Origin: Cellulomonas sp. WB94
GTDB taxonomy: Bacteria > Actinomycetota > Actinomycetes > Actinomycetales > Cellulomonadaceae
Length of the DNA stretch: 64,000 nt
Direction: 5' to 3'
NCBI RefSeq assembly: GCF_003115775.1
Contig: NZ_QEES01000005.1
Location: forward strand, 265,036 to 329,035
Positions 20,106 through 29,356 of this stretch are shown here, one piece after another (position 1 is the stretch's first letter; each line of letters starts with the position of its first letter). The translations under genes and the position numbers were made by a program. The notes under the pieces were generated by a model. The model was not told the DNA's origin, made no database searches, and saw only the letters and a program-made list of their open reading frames with translations.

Positions 20106-20950
20106 CGGGACTCACCCCCCGGGCGACCCTGCGCGTGCTCGGTCCGGCGCTGCTCGGCGACCGCCTCCACGACGGCACCCAGCTCGTCCTGCCCGACCCG
20201 GCGGTACCCGCTCGACGTCACCGTCGCGACGACGGGCCAGATCTGGCGCGAGGAGTCGGGACCTCCCGTGGCCGAGTCGTCGTCCGCGGCGTCGACGAGC
20301 GCCTCGACCGCGACACGCACCGCGGCGACGGCGTCCAGGCCGGGGCGCCAGAGCTTCTTGAGCGATCCGCGCGCGAACACCGAGCCGGATCCGACGCTGT
20401 GGTGCTCGTGCTCCTCGTAGCGGCCGCCGGTGACGTCGTAGGAGAAGATCCGTCCCAGGCCCCGGTCCAGGTCGAACCCCGCGAACAGCGGCACGACCGC
20501 GAGGCCCTGCATCGCGAGGCCGAGGTTGCCGCGGATCATCGTCGCGAGCCGGTTCGCCTTGCCGTCGAGCGACAGCAGCGCGCCCTCGATCTTCTCGTAG
20601 TGCTCGAGCTCGAGCTGGAAGAGGCGCACGAGCTCGACCGCGAGGCCCGCCGTGCCGGCGATGCCGACCGCGGAGAAGTCGTCCGCGGGGAAGACCTTCT
20701 CGATCTCGCGGCTCGCGATCATCGAGCCCATCGTCGCTCGGCGGTCGCCCGCCATGACCACTCCGCCGTCGAAGACGAGCGCGACGATCGTCGTGGCGTG
20801 GGGTGCGAGCGGCACCTCACCGGCCGGCAGCGGCCTGTTCCCCGGCAGGAGCGAGGGGGCGTGCCCGGCGAGGAAATCGACGAACGAGGACGAGCCCGGT
20901 GTCGTGAACGCGGCCGGCAACCGGCCCGCAGCGCTGTGGTCCTGGCCCAT
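20102..20950 (-). CDS. prcB: 20S proteasome beta subunit
   Basis: Catalytic beta subunit, made with a propeptide of about 52 residues that is cut at the TT pair in [13 protein letters not shown] to free the N-terminal Thr nucleophile (Thr53). [23 protein letters not shown] holds the expected Asp/Lys environment of the active site, and [25 protein letters not shown] is typical of PrcB. The protein has 282 residues, close to other actinobacterial PrcB. The ATG is 6 bases after the pup stop and the prcB stop overlaps prcA. Confidence 0.97.
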   Translation of the reverse strand: MGQDHSAAGRLPAAFTTPGSSSFVDFLAGHAPSLLPGNRPLPAGEVPLAPHATTIVALVFDGGVVMAGDRRATMGSMIASREIEKVFPADDFSAVGIAGTAGLAVELVRLFQLELEHYEKIEGALLSLDGKANRLATMIRGNLGLAMQGLAVVPLFAGFDLDRGLGRIFSYDVTGGRYEEHEHHSVGSGSVFARGSLKKLWRPGLDAVAAVRVAVEALVDAADDDSATGGPDSSRQIWPVVATVTSSGYRRVGQDELGAVVEAVAEQRRTEHAQGRPGGESR

Positions 20951-20956
20951 CGGCGG

Positions 20957-21154
20957 TCACTGACCGCCCTTCTGCACGAACCCGCGCACGAACTGCTCCG
21001 CGTTGGTCTCCAGGACGTCGTCGATCTCCTCGAGGAGCGCGTCGACCTCGGCATCACGAGCCTGGGCGGCGGGGGTCGCCGGCGTCGGGGTGTCGGGGCC
21101 GGCGGCCGGCGCGTCGTCGTCGCGGCGGGACTGCGCGTGTTCCTGACCAGCCAT
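20957..21154 (-). CDS. pup: Prokaryotic ubiquitin-like protein Pup
   Basis: The 65-residue modifier that marks proteins for the proteasome. It is acidic with a disordered N-half (Pro/Asp/Ala-rich) and the conserved C-terminal part EEIDDVLETNAEQFVRGFVQKGGQ. It ends in GGQ, so Dop must deamidate the final Gln to Glu before PafA can use it. The ATG has a perfect AGGAGGT ribosome site, and a TAGGGT at about 21194-21199 (minus strand) may be its -10. It begins the pup-prcB-prcA-pafA unit; a divergent gene starts at 21268. Confidence 0.97.
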   Translation of the reverse strand: MAGQEHAQSRRDDDAPAAGPDTPTPATPAAQARDAEVDALLEEIDDVLETNAEQFVRGFVQKGGQ

Positions 21155-21267
21155 GGTGACCTCCTGGGGTCGTCAACGGGCCTGCTGAACACACCCTAGG
21201 CCCTGCCCGTCAGTCGAGTCTGTGCACAACGCACCCGCGACGCCGGTCGATCCGCGAGGATGCGCCC

Positions 21268-23004
21268 ATGCCATCTGCGCCGACGTCTCCGGCCACCCCG
21301 TACGCCGTCGTCCGGCAGCTGCTCGCCGACGCCGCTCGCTGCCCCGACTGCACCGCTGCGCTGACCCGGAGCACGTGCGACGCGTGCGGCCTCGACCTGT
21401 CCGGTGCGCCGGGCCAGCACCTCTGGGACCTGTCCCGGCACGCCGCCGACGCGCTCAGCCGACGCGACGGGCACCTGCGGGCGATGCGAGCGCAGCAGGC
21501 TGACCACGCGGCCGCGGCGTCCCGGGCCACCGCACGTCCCGCGGTCACGGGGACGGTCCGGGGCGCGCCGACACCGGTGCAGCGGACCGCTGCACCCGCC
21601 CCGACAACCATGAGCGGAAGCCTCCCGGCGGCGGCCCACCACCCGGTCGCCGTCCGCGGCCCTGTCCCCCCGCGGGCCGCCCGACCGCACTGGCGCGTCC
21701 AGACCGTGCTGCAGGTTCTCGGCGTCGGCCTCCTCGCCGCCGCGAGCATCGTGTTCCTCGTCTTCAGCTGGGGCTGGATCGGCCTGACCGGCCGTGCGGT
21801 GACGGTCGCGGTCGGCACGGTCGTGGTGTTCGCGCTCGCCGACCGACTGCGGCGGGCGGCTCTGCGGTCGAGCGCCGAGGCGGTCGGGGCGCTCGGGACG
21901 GTCATGCTGCTGCTGGACGCATGGGCGGTGGCCGCGACCGGGCTCGTCACAGTGGCCTCGCCCAGCGGGTACGCCGCAGCGGCCGCTCTCGTCTGCGCTG
22001 CGCTCCTCCTGGTAGGGAGCCGGGTGACGCACCTGCGCGTCGCTCGCGTGGTGGGCACCGCACTCCTTCCGCTCGCACCGGTCCTCCTCGTCCCCGTCGC
22101 GTCCAGCCCGTCGGTGGCGGCCTGGCTCCTCGTCGCCTCGGTCGCGCTGGCGGGTGGGCGCTTCGCGTTCGACCGCACGACGCCGGCTGTCCCGTCGCCG
22201 GCGCCCCGCGCGTGGTTCGAGACGGACGTCCTGACCGGTGCGGCGTGGCTCATGACCGCGGCGGGCGCGCTGCTCGCCGTCGGTGGCGTCCTGTCGGACG
22301 CGAGGGGCGACGGGCCGGTGGCGGTCGGCGCGCTCGGTGCACTCGCGGGACTGGGCGCGCTGCAGGTCTGGCTCGCCCGCATCGTGCCGAGGACCAGCAC
22401 CGGTCCGGCCACCGTGACTGCTCGCTCGTGGCGGACGACGGTGGACTCGGCGACGTGGTGGGCCGCGGCCGCGGGCGCTCTGACGGCGACCGCAGCCGGC
22501 GCGGCAGCGGTCGTGGCCTGCGCACGGCTCGACCTCGCTGGCGGCTCCCTTCTCGCCGTCGTGCCCGGCGCCAGCGCAGCGGTCGTCGCGGTCGTCGCGG
22601 CAGCCGGCGCACGCGCGCGTGGAGCCCTGCCGGCTCTCGCCGCAGACCGCCCGTCCGGGCTGCGGCGACAGGTGACGGTCCGCGTGATCGACGGTGCTGC
22701 TGACGGCTCGCTGCTGGTCGGCTTCGCCGTGGGCGCGCCCGCCGTCCTGGTGCTCCCGTTCGCGGCTGCTCGGGCGGCCATCGAACCCGCCGGCTCGAAC
22801 CGCGCCGTCCTCGCCGTGGCCTCGGTCGTGGGCGCAGCCGTGGTCGCAGCGCTGCTGGGGCTCGCGGTTCGCCCGTCGGCGGCCACGAGACCGGCTCGTC
22901 GGTGCGCCGTGTGGCTCGGCGCCGCGGTCGCGCTCGGTGCTCCCGCTGCCGCAGGTGCTGTGATCCCCTCGGGCGGACCGGTACCGTCGCGCTCTATCTC
23001 CTGA
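21268..23004 (+). CDS. Zinc-ribbon giant membrane protein (SCO7613-type), N-terminal part before a frameshift
   Basis: N-terminal 578 residues of what looks like a single very large polytopic membrane protein. The first 45 residues hold a zinc ribbon with Cys25, Cys28, Cys37 and Cys40 (CPDC and CDAC), then a Pro/Ala-rich linker (45-145), then many hydrophobic helices from residue 150 on. The frame ends abruptly in PVPSRSIS, while the frame one base back continues with TGTVALYLLTGAVAYGADRR, an expected helix. The break lies near the C4 run at 22965-22968. The family resembles the actinobacterial proteins with an SCO7613 C-terminal domain. Function unknown. Confidence 0.75.
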   Translation: MPSAPTSPATPYAVVRQLLADAARCPDCTAALTRSTCDACGLDLSGAPGQHLWDLSRHAADALSRRDGHLRAMRAQQADHAAAASRATARPAVTGTVRGAPTPVQRTAAPAPTTMSGSLPAAAHHPVAVRGPVPPRAARPHWRVQTVLQVLGVGLLAAASIVFLVFSWGWIGLTGRAVTVAVGTVVVFALADRLRRAALRSSAEAVGALGTVMLLLDAWAVAATGLVTVASPSGYAAAAALVCAALLLVGSRVTHLRVARVVGTALLPLAPVLLVPVASSPSVAAWLLVASVALAGGRFAFDRTTPAVPSPAPRAWFETDVLTGAAWLMTAAGALLAVGGVLSDARGDGPVAVGALGALAGLGALQVWLARIVPRTSTGPATVTARSWRTTVDSATWWAAAAGALTATAAGAAAVVACARLDLAGGSLLAVVPGASAAVVAVVAAAGARARGALPALAADRPSGLRRQVTVRVIDGAADGSLLVGFAVGAPAVLVLPFAAARAAIEPAGSNRAVLAVASVVGAAVVAALLGLAVRPSAATRPARRCAVWLGAAVALGAPAAAGAVIPSGGPVPSRSIS

Positions 23005-25928
23005 CCGGCGCGGTCGCCTACGGCGCCGATCGACGACTTCCGGGCACACGACCCGCCAGCAAGCTTCTCCGTGCGCCGTTGCGTGCGTCGGGTGCACTCG
23101 CAGCACCCGGTGCACTCGTTGCCACGCACGGCTCACGCTGGCTCGTGGCTGCGAGCCTCGCCGCGATCGCGGCGCTCGCCATCGGCGTACGGCCATGGCT
23201 GGTCGGCCGTACCCGGGCACAGGCCGCCGCCGCGGCAGCGGCCGTGGTCACGACCTGGAGCGCCGTGCTCGTCGGCTTCGCCGCGGCCGGGGTGCGCAGC
23301 CCGCTCGGTGCGCTGCTCGCTGCGGGGGCCGGCCTGGTCGTGGTGGCGCCGGCAGCCCTGTCGCCCGACGCACGGTGGCAACGCCTCGACCGCTGCACGA
23401 CGCTCGCGACGACGAGCGTGCTGGCCGCCGCCGGTTGGGTAGCCGGACTCGTGGCGTCCGGCCGCGCCGGTCACCCCCCCGCTCTGGCGCCGTTCCTCGT
23501 GCTCGTCGGGGTGCTCGCCTCAGTCGCGATCATCGGGGTGCTCGTCGATGGCGGCGAGCTCCTCGGGGACCGGGCGCGTCGCGTCGCAGGAGCCCTCTTC
23601 GCCCCCGTCCTCACGGGCGCCGTCGTGAGCCTGCACGTCGCACTCGGCGCCCGGGGCGGTCCGGGGCTGGCTGCCGGCATCGCCGGTATCGGCGCCTCCA
23701 GCGTTCTCCTGGCACTCCCGCTGGCCACCACCGGCGCACAGCCTCGCCGCTCGCCGGACGCCGTCCTGCGGCGTGTCCTGGAGGTGACCGGCTGGCTGAC
23801 CGAAGGCCTCGCACTCGTCGTCGCCGTCGCCGTCGGGCCGGGCGCCCTCGCGCTGGTGCTGCTCGTCGGCGCGATCACCGCGGGTGCGTGGTCGCTGCAC
23901 CCTGACCGCCGCACCGCCCGGTGGGGAGTCCTCGTCCTGGGCGCCGCGGCGTCCTGGGTCCTGCTCCACGCAGGCGACGTCGGTGTCCCCGAGGCCTACC
24001 TCGTGCCCGCCGGCGTCGTCCTGACGGTCGTCGGAGCTCGGCGGCGGCGACTCGGCGCACCGGACGACGTTCCGCTGCTCGCCGCGGGCTTGGCACTTGC
24101 CCTGGTCCCGACGGCGCTGCTCGACGGCGCCCTCGCGGGCCGGGTCCCTCGCGTCGCCCTGACGCTCGCCGCCGGTGCGCTGGTCGTCGCGATCGGTCTC
24201 CGCCTGCGAGCTGCGACCCCGCCGGACGACGGGACAGCGTCCCGACGGGCCTCGATCGACGCGGTTCACGTCCTGCTCCTGATCGGCCTGCTCGTGGTCG
24301 TGCTCGGGCCGGCGCGGCACGCCCTGAGCGCCGCGATCGCCACGTCCGACGGGTCCGCACCGAACCTTGCCGGCTTCGGAGTCGCACGCATCGAGGCATG
24401 GTCGGGTGCTGCCGCCCTCGTCGTCGCGACGGCGACGGTCCGACTCACGCGGCTGTGGTGCTGGGCGGGGTACTCGCCCCGGACCTGGGGCTGGTGGCTC
24501 GTCGCAGCGGTCGCCGCCACACCATCGCTCGTCGCGGTCGACGGCACGCCGGCCGGGTTCGTCCGCTGGACGATCCCCCTGGCGATCGGCGGTGCGCTGG
24601 CGGTCCACGGTGCCCGCACCCCGGAGCGGCCAAGCCTCGCACCCGGTCAGCGCACGGCCCGCCGGGCCGACCGGACGCTGCTCGTGAGCCTCGGCCTCAC
24701 GCTCGCCGCCGCCGCCGCTCTCGCTGCCGCGGCGCGCAGCCCGTTGCCGCCCGACGTCCCGATCGCGATCCTTGGCGCTGTCGTGACCGCGGCGGGTGTG
24801 GCCCGCTGGCGCCGGTTGGCGGTCGCGGCTCACTCGCCGACAGCCGCCTGGCTGATGACGCCGTGGCTCACGGCTCCGTGGCCGCTCGCTGGCCCGCTCC
24901 TGCTGGCTCCTGCAGCGATCGACCAAGCCGGCATCTGGCGCACCCCGGCTGCCCTCGCGGGGGCGGCCGTTCTCGTCGCCGTCGGGCTGCGGCTCGCGCC
25001 GCCCGCACCCGAGGCAGCCGACGTGGGCCATGACCCCGCCGCGCGGGGCACCACGGACCGAGCCCGAGACCTGCTCCTCGGGAGCGGCGCGATGCTCGCT
25101 GCGGCCGGTCCGGGCGTCCGGGCGACGATCTCCGCCGTCCGCGGCCCCGACCCTGCCCGCATGCTCGCGGTCGAGTCGTGGTCGCTCCCGGCGGCAGCGC
25201 TGATCGGCGTCGCGGTCCTCGCCCTGGTGCGCTCCCGGCCGGACGCCGCACGCTCCCGAGCTGCCGGTCAGCGCCGCTGGGGGCTGGCCGCGGTGCTGAC
25301 CGTGGCGGTGGCCCCGAGCCTGCTCGCGGTGGACGGGTCCACGACAGGTCTCCTCCGGGTGGCTGCGGTGGTGACGACGGGTGCGGCCCTCGCGATCAGC
25401 GGGACGCTCAGCGCCGGCGGCGCCCGTCGCGACCTCGGGCTCGCTCTCACGGCGGTGGTCACCGTCGCATGGACGCTGCGCGACGGACCAGAGCCCGCTG
25501 ACCTGCCCATCGTGGTCGCCGGCTGCCTGCTGCTCGTCGTGGGCACGCTCGACATGGCCGCGGTGAGGCTGCGGTCGACCTGGCGCAGGCTCGGGCCCGG
25601 GCTCGTCCTCACGCTCGTCGTGCCGCTCACGACCGGCTGGGCCCATCCGACGGCGTGGCGGCTGCTGCTCGTGCTCGTGGGCGCCGTGGTCGCCGTCCTC
25701 GTCGGAGCTGTGCGCCGGTGGCAGGCTCCGTTCGCCGTCGGCAGCGCGGTGCTCATGGCGCTCGCCCTGGTCCAGCTGTCCCCTGCCTCGGCCGCGGCAC
25801 TGCGCGTGGTCGAGTGGTGGATGCTGCTCGCGGTCGGCGGGGCGATCCTGCTGGGCCTCGGCCTGACGTACGAGCGCAGGCTACGCGAGGCCAAGGAGGC
25901 GGTGCGGTTCGTGGCCGGCATGCGCTGA
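22902..25928 (+). CDS. Giant membrane protein (SCO7613-type), C-terminal part after a frameshift
   Basis: This frame codes for the rest of the giant membrane protein; the meaningful part begins near 22965, and the first 20 or so residues from the open start are antiphase to the N-terminal part. It is an almost unbroken chain of hydrophobic helices (about 25-30 segments) ending in a short charged tail (YERRLREAKEAVRFVAGMR). Joined with the N-terminal part by restoring one base, the product would be about 1553 residues. Repeated Ala/Val/Leu-rich helix pairs suggest internal duplication. It converges with dop (54-base gap) and interrupts the usual dop-pup order. Confidence 0.75.
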   Translation: MRRVARRRGRARCSRCRRCCDPLGRTGTVALYLLTGAVAYGADRRLPGTRPASKLLRAPLRASGALAAPGALVATHGSRWLVAASLAAIAALAIGVRPWLVGRTRAQAAAAAAAVVTTWSAVLVGFAAAGVRSPLGALLAAGAGLVVVAPAALSPDARWQRLDRCTTLATTSVLAAAGWVAGLVASGRAGHPPALAPFLVLVGVLASVAIIGVLVDGGELLGDRARRVAGALFAPVLTGAVVSLHVALGARGGPGLAAGIAGIGASSVLLALPLATTGAQPRRSPDAVLRRVLEVTGWLTEGLALVVAVAVGPGALALVLLVGAITAGAWSLHPDRRTARWGVLVLGAAASWVLLHAGDVGVPEAYLVPAGVVLTVVGARRRRLGAPDDVPLLAAGLALALVPTALLDGALAGRVPRVALTLAAGALVVAIGLRLRAATPPDDGTASRRASIDAVHVLLLIGLLVVVLGPARHALSAAIATSDGSAPNLAGFGVARIEAWSGAAALVVATATVRLTRLWCWAGYSPRTWGWWLVAAVAATPSLVAVDGTPAGFVRWTIPLAIGGALAVHGARTPERPSLAPGQRTARRADRTLLVSLGLTLAAAAALAAAARSPLPPDVPIAILGAVVTAAGVARWRRLAVAAHSPTAAWLMTPWLTAPWPLAGPLLLAPAAIDQAGIWRTPAALAGAAVLVAVGLRLAPPAPEAADVGHDPAARGTTDRARDLLLGSGAMLAAAGPGVRATISAVRGPDPARMLAVESWSLPAAALIGVAVLALVRSRPDAARSRAAGQRRWGLAAVLTVAVAPSLLAVDGSTTGLLRVAAVVTTGAALAISGTLSAGGARRDLGLALTAVVTVAWTLRDGPEPADLPIVVAGCLLLVVGTLDMAAVRLRSTWRRLGPGLVLTLVVPLTTGWAHPTAWRLLLVLVGAVVAVLVGAVRRWQAPFAVGSAVLMALALVQLSPASAAALRVVEWWMLLAVGGAILLGLGLTYERRLREAKEAVRFVAGMR

Positions 25929-25982
25929 CGGTCGAGACCCTCAGTCGCGCGGTGCCTGACCCTCCGCGCGCAGCGCCGTCGG

Positions 25983-27590
25983 TCAGGCGCCCAGTGCCGC
26001 GAGCAGGCTCGCCGCATCGGGGCTGCGGTCGAGCAGCGCACCCACGTGCTCGCGCGTGCCACGCAGGGGGTCACGCATCGGCACCCGCTGCAGGGTCGGC
26101 GCCCCGGGGACGTCGAAGATCACCGAGTCCCAGCTCGCCGCCGAGATCTGGCCGCCGTAGCGTGCGATCGCCTCGCCCCGGAAGTACGCGCGCGTGTCGT
26201 CCGGCGGGTGCACGACGGCGGCCTCGACGAGCTCGCGCGCGACGAGCAGCTCGACCGCACCCGCCTCGACGAGCCGGTGGTACAGCCCCCGCTCCGGACG
26301 GACGTCGGACCACTGCAGGTCCACGGCCGCGAGCCGGGGGTGGTCCCAGGCCAGGTGGTCGCGCCGCCGCATCCCCTCGAGGAGCCGCAGCTTCGCGAGC
26401 CACTCGACCTCACGGGCACAGCTCGCGGGGTCGTCCGCGAGCCGTTGGAGCACGGAGGCCCAGCGGTCGAGGACATCGCGGGTCTCGTCGTCCCCGATGC
26501 CGCCGGCGTGCTCGAGGGCGGACCTGACCGCATCGAGGTACTCGCCCTGGATCTCGAGCGCCGTGAGCCGGCGGCCGTCCACGAGCTCGAGGCGCGCGGT
26601 CAGCGCGACGTCGCGACTCACGACGTGCACCGCGTCGACGGGGTCACTCAGCGCGAGCCGGTCGATCGCCGCGAGGGCGCCTCCCGCGCCGCCCTCCGTG
26701 ACCGAGCGCTCGATGAGCCACAGGACGAGAGAAGCCGTGCCCAGCTTGAGGTACGTGGCGACCTCGAGGAGGTTCGCGTCGCCGATGATCACGTGCAGGC
26801 GCCGCCAGCGCTCCGGGTCGGCGTGCGGCTCGTCGCGCGTGTTGATGATGGGCCGACGCAGCGTCGTCTCGAGCCCGATCTCGGCCTCGATGTAGTCCGC
26901 GCGCTGCGACAGCTGGAAGCCCGGCAGCTCGCCTCGCTGGCCGAGTCCGACGCGACCAGCACCGGTGAAGACCTGGCGGGTCACCAGGAACGGGGTCAGG
27001 CGCGCGGCCAGGTCGGAGAACGGAACCGAGCGGTCGACGAGGTAGTTCTCGTGCGTGCCGTACGTCGCGCCCTTGCCGTCGACGTTGTTCTTGTACAGGG
27101 CGACGTCGGGCATCGCGAGGGTCGACGCGAGCGCGCGCACCGACGCGAGCATGACGAGCTCCCCGGCCCGGTCCCAGCGCACCCCGTCGAGCGGCCCGGT
27201 GACCTCGGGCGACGAGTACTCGGGATGGGCGTGGTCGACGTACAGCCGTGCACCGTTCGTCAGGACGACGTTCGCGGCACCGGGGTCGTCGTACTCCTCG
27301 ATCCCCGAGCGCGCGAGCAGCTGCGGGCCGTCGCCGGACGGTGCGGGCTTCGACGGGGAGTCGGTGAGCATCGAGGGGTGCGCGGACGCGCGCTGCAGCC
27401 GGAAGCCGCGCGCGTCGTGCAGGGGGTCCTCGTCGTCGTAGTCCCACCGGGCCCGCGACCGCGCGCTCTCCCGAGCCGTCGCGTGCACGGCCACGACGTG
27501 GCTCGACAGGAGCATCGGGTTGGCCCCCGGACGCCCCGGTTGCAGGACCCCGTACTCGGTCTCGATCCCCATCACGCGGCGCACGCTCAC
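25983..27590 (-). CDS. dop: Pup deamidase/depupylase
   Basis: Deamidates the C-terminal Gln of Pup and removes Pup from substrates. It shares the PafA-type fold: [61 protein letters not shown] and LGTASLVLWLIE. It is 535 residues, with the loop after SHVVAVHATA (about residues 40-105) that distinguishes Dop from PafA. A GTG at 27590 is used; the ATG 6 codons later (27572) is the alternative start. It follows arc by 55 bases, and the opposite strand is occupied by the giant membrane gene between dop and pup. Confidence 0.96.
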   Translation of the reverse strand: MSVRRVMGIETEYGVLQPGRPGANPMLLSSHVVAVHATARESARSRARWDYDDEDPLHDARGFRLQRASAHPSMLTDSPSKPAPSGDGPQLLARSGIEEYDDPGAANVVLTNGARLYVDHAHPEYSSPEVTGPLDGVRWDRAGELVMLASVRALASTLAMPDVALYKNNVDGKGATYGTHENYLVDRSVPFSDLAARLTPFLVTRQVFTGAGRVGLGQRGELPGFQLSQRADYIEAEIGLETTLRRPIINTRDEPHADPERWRRLHVIIGDANLLEVATYLKLGTASLVLWLIERSVTEGGAGGALAAIDRLALSDPVDAVHVVSRDVALTARLELVDGRRLTALEIQGEYLDAVRSALEHAGGIGDDETRDVLDRWASVLQRLADDPASCAREVEWLAKLRLLEGMRRRDHLAWDHPRLAAVDLQWSDVRPERGLYHRLVEAGAVELLVARELVEAAVVHPPDDTRAYFRGEAIARYGGQISAASWDSVIFDVPGAPTLQRVPMRDPLRGTREHVGALLDRSPDAASLLAALGA

Positions 27591-27645
27591 GCCGCCAGCC
27601 TAGGCGAGAGGCACGAGGCGGCCTGGGTCGGTCCGCAAGGTGCGG

Positions 27646-29280
27646 CTACAGGTACTGCCCGGTGCTCGTCACGGTCTCGATCGTCCGCGAGCCGTCCTTG
27701 CCCTTCTTGTCCTGGACGATCGTGCGGATGAACACGATGCGCTCGCCCTTCTTGCCCGAGATCCGCGCCCAGTCGTCCGGGTTGGTCGTGTTCGGCAGGT
27801 CCTCGTTCTCCTTGAACTCGTCGACGCAGGCCGTGAGCAGGTGGTCGACGCGGATGCCGCGCTGCCCGCTCGCGAGGAAGTCCTTGATGGCGGACTTCTT
27901 GGCGCGGTCGACGATGTTCTGAACCATCGCCCCCGAGTTGAAGTCCTTGAAGTACAGGACCTCCTTGTCGCCGCTCGCGTAGGTCACCTCGAGGAAGCGG
28001 TTCTCCTCGCTCTCGGTGTACATGCGCTCGACGACTCGGTTGATCATCGCCTCGACCGCCGCGGCCGCGTCTCCACCGTGCTCGGCGATGTCGTCCGGGT
28101 GGATCGGCAGCGACGCGGTGAGGTACTTGCCGAAGATCTCCCGCGCACCCTCGGCATCCGGCCGCTCGATCTTGATCTTCACGTCGAGGCGGCCCGGGCG
28201 CAGGATCGCCGGGTCGATCATGTCCTCACGGTTCGAGGCGCCGATCACGATGACGTTCTCGAGCTTCTCGACACCGTCGATCTCGCTGAGCAGCTGGGGC
28301 ACGATCGTCGTCTCCACGTCGCTCGACACCCCGGTGCCGCGCGTCCGGAACAGGGACTCCATCTCGTCGAAGAACACCACGACCGGGTGCCCCTGCGACG
28401 CCTTCTCGCGAGCGCGGGAGAAGATCAGCCGGATGTGCCGCTCGGTCTCGCCGACGTACTTGTTGAGCAGCTCCGGGCCCTTGACGTTGAGGAAGTAGCT
28501 GCGCGCGTCCGCGGCATCCTCGCCGCGGGCCGCGGCGGCGGTCGCAGCGAGCGAGTGCGCGACGGCCTTGGCGATGAGCGTCTTTCCGCACCCCGGCGGG
28601 CCGTACAGCAGCACGCCCTTGGGCGGCTTGAGGCCGTGCTCGCGGAACAGCTCGGGGTGCAGGAACGGCAGCTCGACGGCGTCGCGGATCGTCTCGATCT
28701 GCGGCCCGAGCCCACCGATGTCCGAGTAGTCGATGTCCGGGACCTCCTCGAGCACGAGGTCCTCGACCTCGGACCGCGGGATCCGCTCGAACACGAAGCC
28801 GGTCCGCGGCTCGATCGTCAATGCGTCGCCGATCCGCACCGACGCCTCGAGGAGCTGCCCCGAGAAGCGCACGACGCGTTCCTCGTCGCCGCGCCCGACG
28901 ACCAGCGCCCGACCCGTGCCGAGCAGCTCCTTGACGGTGACGAGCTCGCCGACCTCCTCGTAGCCGCCTGCCTCGACGACGGTGAGAGCCTCGTTGAGCA
29001 TGACCTCCTGGCCGGGGCGCAGGTGGTGCACGTCGAGCGTGGGGCTCGCTCCGACGTGCATCTTGCGGCCCGCCGAGATGATGTCCACGGTGCCGTCGGC
29101 ACGTGCCGACAGGAACGTGGCATAGGTGCCCGGTGGCTTCGCGAGCTCGTCCAGCTGACGTTTGAGCTCGATGATCTGGTCGCGCGCAGCGACGAGCGCC
29201 TCGGTGATGCGCTCGTTGCGCGCCGACAGCAGCGCCAGCTCGCGCTGCAGGTCACGGCCTGTCGTGGACGGGTCAGTCAT
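27646..29280 (-). CDS. arc: Proteasome-associated AAA+ ATPase (ARC/Mpa)
   Basis: Unfolds pupylated proteins and threads them into the 20S proteasome as a hexamer. The 544-residue protein has an N-terminal coiled coil (about residues 8-48) that binds Pup, an interdomain OB region (about 50-165), Walker A GPPGCGKT (227-234), Walker [11 protein letters not shown] and the second region of homology with [21 protein letters not shown]. It ends in GQYL, with the penultimate Tyr used to dock into PrcA pockets. The ATG at 29280 has a GGAGG ribosome site; an upstream in-frame start was rejected. It follows trmI and precedes dop. Confidence 0.97.
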   Translation of the reverse strand: MTDPSTTGRDLQRELALLSARNERITEALVAARDQIIELKRQLDELAKPPGTYATFLSARADGTVDIISAGRKMHVGASPTLDVHHLRPGQEVMLNEALTVVEAGGYEEVGELVTVKELLGTGRALVVGRGDEERVVRFSGQLLEASVRIGDALTIEPRTGFVFERIPRSEVEDLVLEEVPDIDYSDIGGLGPQIETIRDAVELPFLHPELFREHGLKPPKGVLLYGPPGCGKTLIAKAVAHSLAATAAAARGEDAADARSYFLNVKGPELLNKYVGETERHIRLIFSRAREKASQGHPVVVFFDEMESLFRTRGTGVSSDVETTIVPQLLSEIDGVEKLENVIVIGASNREDMIDPAILRPGRLDVKIKIERPDAEGAREIFGKYLTASLPIHPDDIAEHGGDAAAAVEAMINRVVERMYTESEENRFLEVTYASGDKEVLYFKDFNSGAMVQNIVDRAKKSAIKDFLASGQRGIRVDHLLTACVDEFKENEDLPNTTNPDDWARISGKKGERIVFIRTIVQDKKGKDGSRTIETVTSTGQYL

Positions 29281-29356
29281 GGCGTGTGCCTCCGTTCCGT
29301 GCCGCTCACGGTGCACGCCGGTGTGCGCTGCTCTCGCTCGACCTTAACCAGTCGTG

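Noticed and set aside
22960..22975. Programmed -1 frameshift in the giant membrane gene
   Set aside because: Slippage of CCC on the C4 run is possible, but there is no X-XXY-YYZ slippery heptamer. A missing base is simpler.
23520..25646. 708-residue open frame on the minus strand
   Set aside because: It is antisense to the giant membrane protein; the plus frame is hydrophobic with regular helices, the minus frame is charged and repetitive.
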